DNA of 64,000 nucleotides. It comes from JACCTI01 sp038237435 (GTDB taxonomy: Bacteria > Verrucomicrobiota > Verrucomicrobiia > Chthoniobacterales > UBA10450). The position numbers were made by a program, and so were the translations under genes. The DNA lies in the NCBI GenBank assembly GCA_038237435.1, contig JBBRYT010000010.1, positions 68,851 through 132,850 on the forward strand. Direction: 5' to 3'. Below are positions 26,439 to 35,666 of this stretch, in pieces. A model generated the notes under the pieces. It was not told the origin of the DNA and ran no database searches. It worked only from the letters and a program-made list of their open reading frames with translations. Positions within the stretch are counted from its first letter, which is position 1; each line of letters begins with the position of its first letter.

Positions 26439-28694
26439 TTAGAGGCTGGGAATTCTTTCGTTCGAATCGCCTTCGACTGCGCGAGCAATGGAGTTGAACC
26501 AAAGATCGTGAATCTCTTCGATTGGCCAGTGATAAGATTCGTCACCAAGATCGATGCGCAGCTCCGCTTCCGTAACGCGGCCAAGCTCACAAAATGGAAC
26601 TCTACTCCTCGTTAGGCTAGCGCGGACGGCTTCAAGATTTTCTTCGCGGAGAGAGATAATGATGCGCGATTGCGCTTCGCCAAACAGGGCGGCATTCCCG
26701 CCACCTGCTACGGTAACGCTCGCGCCAAAATGTTGATCTGGATTGAAACAGCATTCGGCCAGCGCGACGGCCAGACCGCCTTCTGAGCAATCATGCGCGC
26801 TTTGGACTAGTCCGGTCCGAATCAAATCGCGCGCCGCACTCTGCACCGCAATTTCCCGTTCGATATCGAGACTCGGCACACGTCCGATTTTTCGGCCGTG
26901 ACACACTTTCAGGAAACGCGACGCGCCAAGGTCGTCCCCGATTTCGCCGACCAGAATGATAGCGTCGCAGGCATTCTTGAAAAACTGCGTGGTGATGTGC
27001 GCTTCATCCTCGATTAGGCCGACCATCGCCACGGTCGGAGTCGGATCGACCACACCGGCGGGACTCTCATTATATAGAGAAACATTTCCGCCGATGACTG
27101 GTGTGTCGAAAGCGCGGCACGTTTCCGCGACGCCTTCGACGCACTCGCGCAACTGCCAGAAATTTTCCGGCTTGTAGGGATTGCCGAAGTTCAGATTGTC
27201 GGTCACGGCCAGTGGCTTTGCTCCGGAGCAGGTGAGATTGCGCGCCGCTTCCGCCACCGCAATGCGACCGCCTTCGCGGGGGTCTAACGAGCAGTAGAGC
27301 GAATTACAATCGGTGGTGGCAGCGAGGAATTTGTTCGCCTCCCGGACGTGAAAGACCGCCGCATCGGAACCCGGCCTAACGACTGTTCCGGTCCGCACCA
27401 TGTGATCGTATTGACGGTAAATCCAATTTTTGGAGGAGATCGTGGGATCAGCGAGCAGGTGCCGCAGCGCGATGTGTGGGTCAACCGGTGGCAAAGTCGA
27501 AAGATCTGCCGGCGTATTTTGCGAGGGGGCTTTTGCCTCCCGCATGTAGAGCGGCGCTTCGTCGGCGAGCGGCTTTGCGGGAATTTCTGCTGCCACCGTG
27601 CCGTTGTTCCGCACACGCATCATGCCGTCGTCGGTGACGCGACCGATTTCCGCACAAGGCACGTCCCATTTCTCGAAGATTTGCCTAACGACTTTTTCTT
27701 TACCCTGCTTCGCGATGATCAACATGCGTTCCTGCGATTCGCTCAGGAGAATTTCGTAGGGCGTCATGCCAGTCTCCCGTTTTGGAACTTTCGCGAGATC
27801 GATCTCGACGCCGGTTCCGCCTCGGCTGGCGGTTTCGCAAGTCGAGCAAGTGAGACCGGCGGCGCCCATGTCTTGGATTCCCGCGACCGCATCGGTGCCT
27901 AACAACTCCAGACATGCTTCGAGCAGCAGCTTTTCCTTGAAGGGATCGCCGACCTGCACGGCCGGTCGATCTTCGCGCGATTCTTCTGTTAACTCGCGCG
28001 AAGCAAAGGCCGCGCCGGCTAAACCATCGCGACCTGTTTCCGCGCCGACATAAAAAACCGGATTGCCCACGCCGCTGGCGGCGCCGCGCGCCAGTTGTTC
28101 GTGCCGCAAAACCCCGAGACAAAAGACATTCACCAGCGGATTTCCCTCGAAGCTCTCGTCGAAATAAATTTCGCCACCGATCGTGGGGACGCCGATGCAA
28201 TTCCCGTAGTGTGCGATTCCGGAAACAACGCCGGCAAACAACCGACGATTCGCTTTCACATTCGGCGAATCGCCGGTGATCGGTCCGAAACGCAGCGAGT
28301 TCAGGGAAAATTCCGGCCGCGCGCCCATCGTGAAAATGTCGCGGATGATTCCACCGACGCCGGTGGCCGCGCCTTGGAACGGCTCGATCGCGCTCGGGTG
28401 ATTATGCGACTCGATCTTGAACGCGACCGCCCAGCCGTCGCCGATGTCGACCACACCCGCGTTTTCTTCGCCGGCTTTGACGAGAATGTTCGGCCCGGTC
28501 GTGGGGAATTTTTTCAGCTCACGCCGCGAATTTTTGTAGGAGCAATGCTCGCTCCACATGACGGAGAAGATGCCGAGCTCGGTGAAGTTTGGTTCACGTC
28601 CGAGAATCTTTTTAATGCGTTCGAATTCATCACTCGTTAGGCCATGTTTCCTCACGAGTTCGGGGGTAATGGGAGGATCCAGAAGTGCGAGCAT
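26439..28694 (-). CDS. purL: Phosphoribosylformylglycinamidine synthase subunit PurL
   Basis: 751 residues, the 'small' PurL (about 80 kDa) that needs separate PurQ and PurS subunits; neither is in the window. It converts FGAR to FGAM. Motifs: MWSEHCSYKNSRRELKKFPT at the start, AVAFKIESHNHPSAIEPFQG, GVGGIIRDIFTMGARP (ATP site), GIQDMGAAGLTCSTCE and HDCSEGGLAVALAEC. It holds two exact copies of the dispersed 10-mer (26608 and 28633), the second within its N-terminal coding region. It diverges from the aminotransferase gene; a repeat fills that 220-bp gap. Confidence 0.97.
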   Translation of the reverse strand: MLALLDPPITPELVRKHGLTSDEFERIKKILGREPNFTELGIFSVMWSEHCSYKNSRRELKKFPTTGPNILVKAGEENAGVVDIGDGWAVAFKIESHNHPSAIEPFQGAATGVGGIIRDIFTMGARPEFSLNSLRFGPITGDSPNVKANRRLFAGVVSGIAHYGNCIGVPTIGGEIYFDESFEGNPLVNVFCLGVLRHEQLARGAASGVGNPVFYVGAETGRDGLAGAAFASRELTEESREDRPAVQVGDPFKEKLLLEACLELLGTDAVAGIQDMGAAGLTCSTCETASRGGTGVEIDLAKVPKRETGMTPYEILLSESQERMLIIAKQGKEKVVRQIFEKWDVPCAEIGRVTDDGMMRVRNNGTVAAEIPAKPLADEAPLYMREAKAPSQNTPADLSTLPPVDPHIALRHLLADPTISSKNWIYRQYDHMVRTGTVVRPGSDAAVFHVREANKFLAATTDCNSLYCSLDPREGGRIAVAEAARNLTCSGAKPLAVTDNLNFGNPYKPENFWQLRECVEGVAETCRAFDTPVIGGNVSLYNESPAGVVDPTPTVAMVGLIEDEAHITTQFFKNACDAIILVGEIGDDLGASRFLKVCHGRKIGRVPSLDIEREIAVQSAARDLIRTGLVQSAHDCSEGGLAVALAECCFNPDQHFGASVTVAGGGNAALFGEAQSRIIISLREENLEAVRASLTRSRVPFCELGRVTEAELRIDLGDESYHWPIEEIHDLWFNSIARAVEGDSNERIPSL

Positions 28695-28742
28695 GTGAAG
28701 CGCACGTTAACCGATGGGAGTGCCCGCTCAAGCTACCAACCT

Positions 28743-28869
28743 TGTCATCCAGAGCCGCGCAGACGGCGAGGGATCTCGCGCCTTGTCTAACGAGCAAGGC
28801 ATGGCAACGAAGCGCGTTCAACATCTTTGACGAGATTCTTCGGCGCGCTTCGCCTGCCTCAGGATGACA
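28743..28869. repeat. TGTCATCCTGAG-type inverted repeat, long copy
   Basis: About 127 bp bounded by TTGTCATCC and GGATGACAA. Both arms carry GAGGGATCTCG / CGAGATTCTTCGG complements and pair over ~35 bp with mismatches. The centre holds a CTAACGAG near-copy of the dispersed motif. It closely matches 39783-39910. It lies between the divergent purL and aminotransferase genes, where a terminator is not expected, so a mobile (MITE/REP-like) origin is plausible. Confidence 0.8.
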
Positions 28870-28914
28870 AGCAGCGTCGGTTGATTTCCTAGGGTAAATC
28901 GCCTACACGAAAGG

Positions 28915-30321
28915 ATGGCTTTTGATCTGAAAGAGATCGTCGCGTCTCGCCTGGGGGAGAACTACGATCTGCATGAGCGCCATCTCAATCGCACGCTCGT
29001 GGCCGCGCAACGCGTGATCGGTTTCGACAAGGTCTATGCGCGGGCGGAGGGCGCTTATCTCTATGATATGGATGACGCGCCGTATCTCGATTTCCTGAGC
29101 GGCTACAGTGTTTTCAATATCGGACGGAATCATCCCGCGGTGAAACAAGCTATCCGCGATGTGCTGGATCTCGATCTGCCGAACATGGTACAGATGGATT
29201 GTTCGCTTCTGAGTGGTTTGCTCGCGGAAGCGTTGACGAAATTGACCCCGCCGCATCTCGACGCGGTTTTCTTTTGTAATTCCGGCACGGAGGCGATCGA
29301 GGGTGCGCTGAAATTTGCCCGTGCCGCGACGGGACGAAAGCGTGTTATTTCGCTCGAAGGAGCATTCCATGGATTGAGTCTCGGCGCGTTGTCACTCATG
29401 GGCTGCGACAGTTTCACCGAAGGCTTTGGTCCGTTGATGGATCAATGGGATACGCGGATCGCACTCGATGATATTGCTTCGCTGGAACACGAGCTGGCGC
29501 AAGGCGATGTCGCGGCCTTCGTCATCGAGCCGGTGCAGGGCAAAGGCTGCAAATCGCCGAAAACTGACTTCTATAATAGAGCACAGGAACTTTGCCGGAA
29601 GCACGGCACCCTTTTCATCGCCGATGAAATCCAGACTGGACTCGGACGCACTGGCAAAATGTTCGGCTTCCAACATTGGAACCTCGAGCCCGACATCATC
29701 ACGCTCGCGAAAAGTTTGAGCGGTGGCTACGTGCCGTGCGGGGCGATCGTGGCCCGGCGGGAAATTTATCAGAAAACTTTTTCGCGGATGGATCGGTGTG
29801 TGGTGCATTCGACCACGTTCGGCCGCAATAATCTGGCGATGGCGTGTGGCCTCGCGTCGCTCGAGGTTCTGGAGAAAGAAAAGCTCGTCGAGAATTCAGC
29901 GCGCATGGGTGATCTGCTCATGCAACGCATTGACGCTCTTAAGACGAAACATTCCTTCATCAAGGAAGTGCGCGGGAAGGGTTTGATTATCGCGATCGAA
30001 TTCCAGGAGCCTAATGAGATGAAGCTCAAGATGGGTTGGAAGCTTTTGCACAAAGTGGACAAGGTCCTCTTCGCGCAAATGGTTGTGACCCAGCTGCTCA
30101 GCCGGCATCGCATCCTGACGCAGGTGGCGGGACACGCCATGGATGTCGTAAAAATTTTGCCGCCACTGATCATCGGCGAAAAAGAAGTCGATCTGTTCGT
30201 CAACGCGCTTGACTCTGTTTTGACCGAATGCCGGAAATTCCCCGGCCCAATGTGGGAGATCGGGCAGAATTTTGTCCGACATGCGTTGCGCTCGAAGAAG
30301 AACACGAGTGTTCCTGCCTAA
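28915..30321 (+). CDS. Class-III PLP-dependent aminotransferase
   Basis: 468 residues. Class-III motifs: FLSGYSVFNIGRNHPAVKQA, FFCNSGTEAIEGALKFARAA (PLP phosphate), GAFHGLSLGALSL, IEPVQGKG, the Asp in FIADEIQTGLGRTG that contacts the PLP ring nitrogen, and the Schiff-base Lys in ITLAKSLSGGYVPC. The C-terminus is longer than in ornithine or acetylornithine aminotransferases, resembling the ~460-residue clade that includes hopanoid-type and putrescine-type enzymes. Amino donor unknown. Its stop codon is inside an exact copy of the dispersed motif (30316), with a second near-copy at 30331. Confidence 0.88.
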   Translation: MAFDLKEIVASRLGENYDLHERHLNRTLVAAQRVIGFDKVYARAEGAYLYDMDDAPYLDFLSGYSVFNIGRNHPAVKQAIRDVLDLDLPNMVQMDCSLLSGLLAEALTKLTPPHLDAVFFCNSGTEAIEGALKFARAATGRKRVISLEGAFHGLSLGALSLMGCDSFTEGFGPLMDQWDTRIALDDIASLEHELAQGDVAAFVIEPVQGKGCKSPKTDFYNRAQELCRKHGTLFIADEIQTGLGRTGKMFGFQHWNLEPDIITLAKSLSGGYVPCGAIVARREIYQKTFSRMDRCVVHSTTFGRNNLAMACGLASLEVLEKEKLVENSARMGDLLMQRIDALKTKHSFIKEVRGKGLIIAIEFQEPNEMKLKMGWKLLHKVDKVLFAQMVVTQLLSRHRILTQVAGHAMDVVKILPPLIIGEKEVDLFVNALDSVLTECRKFPGPMWEIGQNFVRHALRSKKNTSVPA

Positions 30322-30342
30322 CGAGCAGTTACCTAACGAGTG

Positions 30343-31455
30343 ATGAGCGCAACTGGCGGCCCGCCTGAATTCAAAAAACGCACACCGTCCGGGATAAAGC
30401 CGGTGCAACGCCAGCTGGTGGCAGTCCCACCGACCGGTCGTCCGATCCAACGCGATCGTTTGAGCTGGCACCAGTTCGAAGCGGAGCCGACGCGGTACGA
30501 CAAGATGCCGTATCGGCAGTGCGGCGGATGGGGACTGAAACTGCCCGCGATCTCTTTAGGCGCCTGGGAAACTTTTGGTAGTCATGGCGGACCGGAACTG
30601 GCGCGCGCCTGTATTTTTCGCGCCTTCAATCTCGGCATCACGCATTTTGATCTGGCGAATAACTACGGCAATCCGCCAGGGCGTGCGGAAATTATCGTCG
30701 GCCGCATTCTCAAGGAGATGCCGCGAAATGAGATCGTGGTTTCGACCAAGGCCGGTTTTCTGATGTGGCCTGGTCCGTACGGGGAGGGAAGTTCACGCAA
30801 ACATTTGCTCAACAGTCTCGATGAATCACTGCAACGACTCGGTCTTGATTACGTTGACATCTTTTATTCGCATCGGCCCGATCCGAAAACGCCGTTGGAA
30901 GAAACGCTGCGCGCGCTTGATCAAGTCGTTAAGCAAGGGAAGGCGCTTTACGTTGGTTTGAGTAATTACTCCGGGGAGCAATTTCGCGAAGCTTCTCGGC
31001 TCACACGCGAACTGAATTTTTTGCCCGTTATCCTCGCGCAAAATAGCTACAGCATGCTGCGGCGCGATATTGAACAGGACTTGTTAGGCGCAGCGCGCGA
31101 GACGGGTGCAGGCGTGGTGGCGTTTTCTGTTCTTGGGCAGGGTTTGATCAGCACGAAGTATCAGGGCGGAATTCCGGAAAGTTCTCGCGCGGCCCGGGCG
31201 TGGGAACCGGCGCGCAAAGAAAAGATCACGCCCGCGTTGCTCCAGAAAGTTCAACAGCTCGATGGCATGGCGCAGCGGCGCGGTCAGACATTGCCGCAAA
31301 TGGCAATCGCCTGGACGTTGCGGCAACCGGAAGTAGCGACGGCATTGATGGGCATCTCCGATCCCGATCAGCTGGAAGAAAACATCAAGGCGCTGGAGAA
31401 GCTGACGTTTGATCCCGAAGAGCTGCAGCAGATCGACACGATCCTGCGTTCCTGA
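30343..31455 (+). CDS. Aldo/keto reductase, YghZ-like
   Basis: About 370 residues. From PTRYDKMPYRQCGGWGLKLP the sequence matches E. coli YghZ (L-glyceraldehyde-3-phosphate/methylglyoxal reductase) closely: THFDLANNYGNPPG (Asp and Tyr), VVSTKAGFLMWPGPYGEGSS (Lys), YVDIFYSHRPDP (His) and MGISDPDQLEENIKAL. An extra ~45-residue basic, Pro-rich N-terminus precedes the family start and is unusual; ATG 30343 or GTG 30340 begins it. The start lies just after two copies of the CCTAACGAG motif. 18 bp after the aminotransferase gene, so co-transcription is likely. Confidence 0.88.
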   Translation: MSATGGPPEFKKRTPSGIKPVQRQLVAVPPTGRPIQRDRLSWHQFEAEPTRYDKMPYRQCGGWGLKLPAISLGAWETFGSHGGPELARACIFRAFNLGITHFDLANNYGNPPGRAEIIVGRILKEMPRNEIVVSTKAGFLMWPGPYGEGSSRKHLLNSLDESLQRLGLDYVDIFYSHRPDPKTPLEETLRALDQVVKQGKALYVGLSNYSGEQFREASRLTRELNFLPVILAQNSYSMLRRDIEQDLLGAARETGAGVVAFSVLGQGLISTKYQGGIPESSRAARAWEPARKEKITPALLQKVQQLDGMAQRRGQTLPQMAIAWTLRQPEVATALMGISDPDQLEENIKALEKLTFDPEELQQIDTILRS

Positions 31456-31490
31456 ATTGTGCGAAGGCGGCGCGCGGGCTAAATTCCGGC

Positions 31491-32489
31491 ATGAGCACGG
31501 CCGTGGTGGACGAAAACAAAACTGGAACGCAAATTAATCAGCTCGAGCAGCTGAAAAAAATCACCACGGTCGTAGCCGACACGGGCGATTTCGAAAGCAT
31601 CCGCGATTTCAAACCGCAGGACGCGACGACGAATCCCAGTTTGATCTACGCCGCGACGCAGAAAGAAAAATATTTTTATCTGCTCGATGAAGTGCTGGCG
31701 GACAGAAAAAATTCCGGACTAAGCGGCGCGGCCCAGATCGAAGACATCATTGAGCATCTGCTGGTGAAATTCGGCAGCGAGATGTTGAAGATTGTGCCGG
31801 GCCGTGTTTCGACGGAAACGGATGCGCGTTACTCGTTCGATACCGAAGGCTCCATCGCGAAGGCGCGGCAACTGATCAAGTTGTACGAGGAGCGAAAAGT
31901 TCCACGTGAGCGCGTGCTAATTAAGATCGCTTCCACATGGGAAGGAATTAACGCCGCCGAACAACTGCAAAAGGAAGGAATCAAATGCAATCTGACGCTG
32001 CTCTTTTCCTTGCCACAAGCGGTGCGTTGCGCGGAAGCCAAGGTGCAACTGATCTCGCCGTTCGTCGGACGGATTTACGACTGGTTCAAGAAGGAAATGA
32101 AGCGCGACTACCAGGGCGCGGAAGATCCGGGCGTGCAGTCGGTCCAGCAGGTTTACACCTACTACAAGAAGTTCGGTTATGAGACCGAAGTGATGGGCGC
32201 GAGTTTCCGTAACACAGGGCAGATTTTGGAATTAGCTGGATGTGATGCGCTCACGATCAGTCCTGAGTTAATGGAAGAACTTTCGAAATCGACCGAACCG
32301 GTGGAGCGCAAGCTGGTGCCGGAGAAAGCGAAGAGCGCGAAAGTCGAAAGGCTTGAGCTCGACGAGAAGAAGTTCCGCTACTTGCTCAACGAAGACGCGA
32401 TGGCGACAGACAAAACCGCGGAAGGAATTCGCAAGTTCGCCGCCGACATCGTGAAGTTGGAAAAGTTCGTTGCCGGCAAACTCGGCTGA
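31491..32489 (+). CDS. tal: Transaldolase
   Basis: 332 residues, the long TalB-type transaldolase of the pentose phosphate pathway. Family signatures: ATTNPSLIYAATQKEKYF, VSTETDARYSFDTEGSIAKA and the Schiff-base Lys in VLIKIASTWEGINAAEQLQK (Lys145). SFRNTGQILELAGCDALTIS closes the substrate site. No phosphoglucose isomerase fusion. Starts 35 bp after the aldo/keto reductase, ends 2 bp before trmL. Confidence 0.96.
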   Translation: MSTAVVDENKTGTQINQLEQLKKITTVVADTGDFESIRDFKPQDATTNPSLIYAATQKEKYFYLLDEVLADRKNSGLSGAAQIEDIIEHLLVKFGSEMLKIVPGRVSTETDARYSFDTEGSIAKARQLIKLYEERKVPRERVLIKIASTWEGINAAEQLQKEGIKCNLTLLFSLPQAVRCAEAKVQLISPFVGRIYDWFKKEMKRDYQGAEDPGVQSVQQVYTYYKKFGYETEVMGASFRNTGQILELAGCDALTISPELMEELSKSTEPVERKLVPEKAKSAKVERLELDEKKFRYLLNEDAMATDKTAEGIRKFAADIVKLEKFVAGKLG

Positions 32490-32491
32490 TC

Positions 32492-32947
32492 TTGTTCAAC
32501 GTCGTCCTGATCGAGCCGGAGATTCCGCCGAATACGGGCAACGTCGGCCGACTCTGTCTCGCGACTGGCTCGCGTTTGCATTTAGTAAGGCCGCTCGGTT
32601 TTGAGATCGATGATCGGCAGCTGCAACGCGCGGGCCTTGACTACTGGAAGGAAGTCGATGTGCAGCTGTGGAATTCGTTCGCGGAATTACAGGCGGCGCA
32701 AATCGCCCAGGCGCGCTATTTTTTTCTAACGACGAAAACTTCGCGTCCTTATTTCGCAGAGCGTTTTCAGCCTAACGACTTCTTCGTTTTCGGTCGCGAG
32801 ACGCGTGGCTTGCCGGAACCGCTCTTACGCGCAAATGCGGAGGGCTTGCGCACGATTCCAATGAAGGGAACGAGGAGTTTGAATCTGGCCACGGCGGTGG
32901 CGATTGTGCTTTTCGAAGCGGTGCGTCAGGGGGCGGTGTCCGAATAA
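32492..32947 (+). CDS. trmL: tRNA (cytidine/uridine-34-2'-O)-methyltransferase
   Basis: 151 residues, TTG start immediately after the tal stop. A single-domain SPOUT methyltransferase that methylates the ribose of the wobble base in tRNA-Leu. Features: FNVVLIEPEIPPNTGNVGRL at the N-terminus, the SAM-binding knot FVFGRETRGLPEPLL and IPMKGTRSLNLATAVAIVLF. Typical length. It uses S-adenosylmethionine as a dimer. Confidence 0.94.
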   Translation: MFNVVLIEPEIPPNTGNVGRLCLATGSRLHLVRPLGFEIDDRQLQRAGLDYWKEVDVQLWNSFAELQAAQIAQARYFFLTTKTSRPYFAERFQPNDFFVFGRETRGLPEPLLRANAEGLRTIPMKGTRSLNLATAVAIVLFEAVRQGAVSE

Positions 32948-33015
32948 TAAGTGCAACTCGCCCTCATCTCCCGAGTTGAATAAACAGGAACCACCAAAGT
33001 CTAATTGAATAACAT

Positions 33016-33849
33016 ATGAAACATTTCGCTTCACTCGCGGTGCTTCTGTCGTTCGCAGTCACTCAGGCTACCCTCGCAGAAGAGACCCCGCAGCAAATAC
33101 AAGCAAAGAAACAGGCGGCCAAACACGTCAGCCGCGGTCCCACCGAAGTGCACAACGCGCAAATGGTGCACAAGGTCAACACGACGAATCTGCAGCGCAA
33201 TCCCAACGTGCATGTGCAGTCGATCCACAACACGCCAAGGATCAATCAGAACTGGAATCAGCCGATTCAGAACACTTCTAACGTGCGGATTACGAACAAC
33301 CCGAACTGGAAGAACAACCCGAATTGGAAGAACAACCCGAATTGGAAGAACAACCCGAATTGGAAAAATAATCCAAATTGGCAAAACAATCCGAACTGGA
33401 AGAACAACGTAAATTTTAAGTCGAAGAACTGGTGGAATGCGAATCCGCACTGGGAGGCCAACCATGCGAAGTGGGCGAATTACCGCCGCTGGGACCGGGA
33501 CCGTCACGATCGCGCCTGGTGGTCGAGTCGCTATGATCGCTTCGCCGTTTTCGGCGGCGGATATTATTATTGGAACAACAACTTCTGGTATCCGGCCTAC
33601 GGTTACGATCCGACGTTCAGTAATTACTCCTACGACGCGCCGATTTATGCCTATAACAACCAGGAACCCGGCCAGGTCGTAGCCGAGGTGCAGAATGCCT
33701 TGCAGCGGGCTGGATATGATCCGGGCCCGGTCGACAACACCTATGGACCGGAGACACGCGATGCGCTTCTGCGTTATCAGAGCGACAACGGCCTGCCGCC
33801 CAGTGGCGAAATCGACGAGCCGACTTTGGCCTCGTTAGGCATGGAGTAA
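33016..33849 (+). CDS. Asn/Trp-repeat exported protein with PG-binding domain
   Basis: 277 residues. A signal peptide (FASLAVLLSFAVTQATLAEE) is followed by an Asn- and His-rich low-complexity region, then six tandem NNPNWK units and a degenerate seventh (residues 94-135), and a Trp/Tyr/Arg-rich part (WWNANPHWEANHAKW, SRYDRFAVFGGGYYYWNNNF). The C-terminal ~60 residues (EVQNALQRAGYDPGPVDNTY, ALLRYQSDNGLPPSG) are a peptidoglycan-binding PG_binding_1 domain. Together these suggest a cell-wall-attached surface protein. Role unknown. A terminator follows at 33867. Confidence 0.75.
   Translation: MKHFASLAVLLSFAVTQATLAEETPQQIQAKKQAAKHVSRGPTEVHNAQMVHKVNTTNLQRNPNVHVQSIHNTPRINQNWNQPIQNTSNVRITNNPNWKNNPNWKNNPNWKNNPNWKNNPNWQNNPNWKNNVNFKSKNWWNANPHWEANHAKWANYRRWDRDRHDRAWWSSRYDRFAVFGGGYYYWNNNFWYPAYGYDPTFSNYSYDAPIYAYNNQEPGQVVAEVQNALQRAGYDPGPVDNTYGPETRDALLRYQSDNGLPPSGEIDEPTLASLGME
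33295..33420 (+). repeat. 18-bp tandem repeat (NNPNWK units)
   Basis: Seven 18-bp units in frame, encoding NNPNWK six times (one NNPNWQ) and NNVNFK. The second to fourth units are almost identical in DNA, whereas the fifth differs in synonymous positions (AATAATCCA). Unit number could change by slippage. Confidence 0.9.
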
Positions 33850-33866
33850 ATTGCAGTTCATCGGAA

Positions 33867-33906
33867 GGCCGCATGCTGGTTCGCCGGCATGCGGTCTTTG
33901 TTTTTT
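33867..33906 (+). terminator. Rho-independent terminator after PG-binding gene
   Basis: CCGCATGC and GCATGCGG form an 8-bp GC-rich stem with loop TGGTTCGCCG, followed by TCTTTGTTTTTT. It lies about 20 bp after the stop codon at 33849. Confidence 0.88.
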
Positions 33907-33952
33907 CCGCATCGAATTGCGCCCGGTGATGATCTAGGGATGCTTGCGCCGC

Positions 33953-34618
33953 ATGAGTGAAGCTCAATTAATCGCGCGCGATTTGCGGCGCTCGTTCCAG
34001 ATCGGGCCGCGCCGCATTGAAGTCTTGCGCGGCATTTCGCTCGACGTCGTAAAGGGAGAAGCGGTCTTCCTCTGCGGTGCCTCCGGCGCGGGAAAGACCA
34101 CTCTGTTGTATACGCTTGCCGGATTGGAACGGCCCGAGGCGGGCACGGTGGATTTTGAAGGACGGCGACTCTATGAGGGGAGCACCGGTTCGCAGGCGAA
34201 GTTGCGCAACGAAAAGATGGGTTTCGTTTTCCAGGGATATTTCTTGTTGCCAGAATTGACGGCGCTGGAAAACGTCACGCTGCCTGGTCGAATCGGCGGC
34301 GACGCGAAAACTGAAGTGGCGGAAGCGAGTTTGCGCGACGTTGGTTTGGCGGAACGGATGCATCACCTGCCCGCGGAACTTTCCGGTGGCGAACAACAAC
34401 GGGTGGCAATCGCGCGCGCCCTAACGAATGATCCCGATATCATCTTTGCCGATGAGCCTACGGGAAATCTCGATTCGAAGACGGGGGAGGCAATCATCGA
34501 CCTATTGTTAGGCCTGGCCCGCGAAAAGAATAAGACATTGCTGGTAGTGACGCATGATCAACATCTGGCCGAACGGGGCGATCGCGAATTGCACATTGCC
34601 GATGGTGTTCTGGCGTAG
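33953..34618 (+). CDS. ABC transporter ATP-binding protein, LolD/FtsE-like
   Basis: 221 residues from ATG 33953. Walker A GASGAGKTTL (~residue 45), Q-loop VFQGYFLLPELTALENV, signature LSGGEQQRVAIARAL, Walker B IIFADEPTGNLD and the H-loop His in VVTHDQHLAE. This pattern is that of LolD/MacB/FtsE exporters. Normally a membrane permease gene is next to it, but here the following gene is a metabolic enzyme, so its permease must lie elsewhere. Two near-copies of the dispersed motif are in the gene. Confidence 0.9.
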   Translation: MSEAQLIARDLRRSFQIGPRRIEVLRGISLDVVKGEAVFLCGASGAGKTTLLYTLAGLERPEAGTVDFEGRRLYEGSTGSQAKLRNEKMGFVFQGYFLLPELTALENVTLPGRIGGDAKTEVAEASLRDVGLAERMHHLPAELSGGEQQRVAIARALTNDPDIIFADEPTGNLDSKTGEAIIDLLLGLAREKNKTLLVVTHDQHLAERGDRELHIADGVLA

Positions 34619-34678
34619 CGCTGTGCGGATCAATTGTGCTTGAATTGATTCTTGAACGGTGAACGTTTTTACGTGCCT

Positions 34679-35650
34679 ATGAAAACTGAGAGCGACACGA
34701 TGGTCCTGGATAAGCCGCAGGTGAAGGGGACGGCGAAGCCGGCGGATGAGACGACGCGCGCGAGCGCTCCGAAAGAGCTGACCATTTTCCTCGATGGAAA
34801 ATTTGTCCCCGAAGCGGAAGCGAAAGTTTCTGTCTTCGATCACGGTCTGCTTTACGGCGACGGAATTTTTGAAGGCATTCGGTTCTACAACGGCCGCGTC
34901 TTTCGGCTCGAAGAACACGCTGATCGTCTCTGGGATTCGGCGCGCTCGATTTGTCTCGAGATTCCGATGAGCAAGGAAGCAATGAACGAAGCGTTGCTCG
35001 AAACAATTCGAAAGAACGATCTGCGCGATGGTTACATTCGTCAGATCGTGACTCGCGGCGTGGGAAATCTCGGGCTTAATCCGGCGCAATGTAAGAAACC
35101 CAGCGTCATCATCATCGCGACAACAATCGCGTTGTATCCGGAAGAAGCGTATCGCAACGGACTGACGGTGGTGACTTGCGCGACGCGGCGCACGGGCGCA
35201 GCGCAATTAAATCCGGCCGTGAAGTCGTTGAATTATCTCAACAACGTCATGGCGCGGATCGAAGCGAATCTCGCCGGCGCTGATGAAGCGTTGATGTTGA
35301 ATGAGGCGGGTAACGTGGCGGAATGCACGGCCGACAATGTTTTCGTGATTAAGAAAGGTCACATCTTTACGCCACCGATTGCGGCAGGTGCGTTGCGCGG
35401 CATCACGCGTTCTGTAGCGATGGAATGCGCGGAAGAGCTCGGCATGGAGGTAAAGGAAGCGGACATTACCCGGCACGACGTTTTCATTGCCGACGAATGT
35501 TTCCTCACCGGCACGGCCGCGGAAGTGATTCCGGTGATCAAGGCGGACGGTCGTCAGATCGGGACCGGCAAAGCGGGTCCGATCACCACGAAAATCATCT
35601 CGCGTTTTCGCGAATTGGTGCGCTCGACGGGCACGCCGATCTATTCCTGA
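34679..35650 (+). CDS. ilvE: Branched-chain amino-acid aminotransferase
   Basis: 323 residues from ATG 34679 (TTG 34652 and ATG 34700 are alternatives); the first ~35 residues are a Lys/Pro-rich extension not found in E. coli IlvE. Class-IV PLP fold: VFDHGLLYGDGIFEGIRFYN, YIRQIVTRGVGNLGLNP, the Schiff-base Lys in LNPAVKSLNYLNNVMARIEA, and PPIAAGALRGITRSV with VFIADECFLTGTAAEV. Catalyses the last step of Leu, Ile and Val synthesis; a D-amino-acid aminotransferase function cannot be excluded from sequence. Ends 16 bp before mcsA. Confidence 0.9.
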   Translation: MKTESDTMVLDKPQVKGTAKPADETTRASAPKELTIFLDGKFVPEAEAKVSVFDHGLLYGDGIFEGIRFYNGRVFRLEEHADRLWDSARSICLEIPMSKEAMNEALLETIRKNDLRDGYIRQIVTRGVGNLGLNPAQCKKPSVIIIATTIALYPEEAYRNGLTVVTCATRRTGAAQLNPAVKSLNYLNNVMARIEANLAGADEALMLNEAGNVAECTADNVFVIKKGHIFTPPIAAGALRGITRSVAMECAEELGMEVKEADITRHDVFIADECFLTGTAAEVIPVIKADGRQIGTGKAGPITTKIISRFRELVRSTGTPIYS

Positions 35651-35666
35651 AAAAGTTTGCAGCAGG

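Noticed and set aside
33295..33420. Possible CRISPR-like array
   Set aside because: The units are contiguous 18-mers without spacers, in frame with a protein.
33031..33507. Minus-strand frame with repeated Val-Arg-Val-Val-Leu-Pro-Ile units
   Set aside because: It mirrors the NNPNWK repeat of the plus-strand gene, which has a signal peptide and a PG-binding domain.
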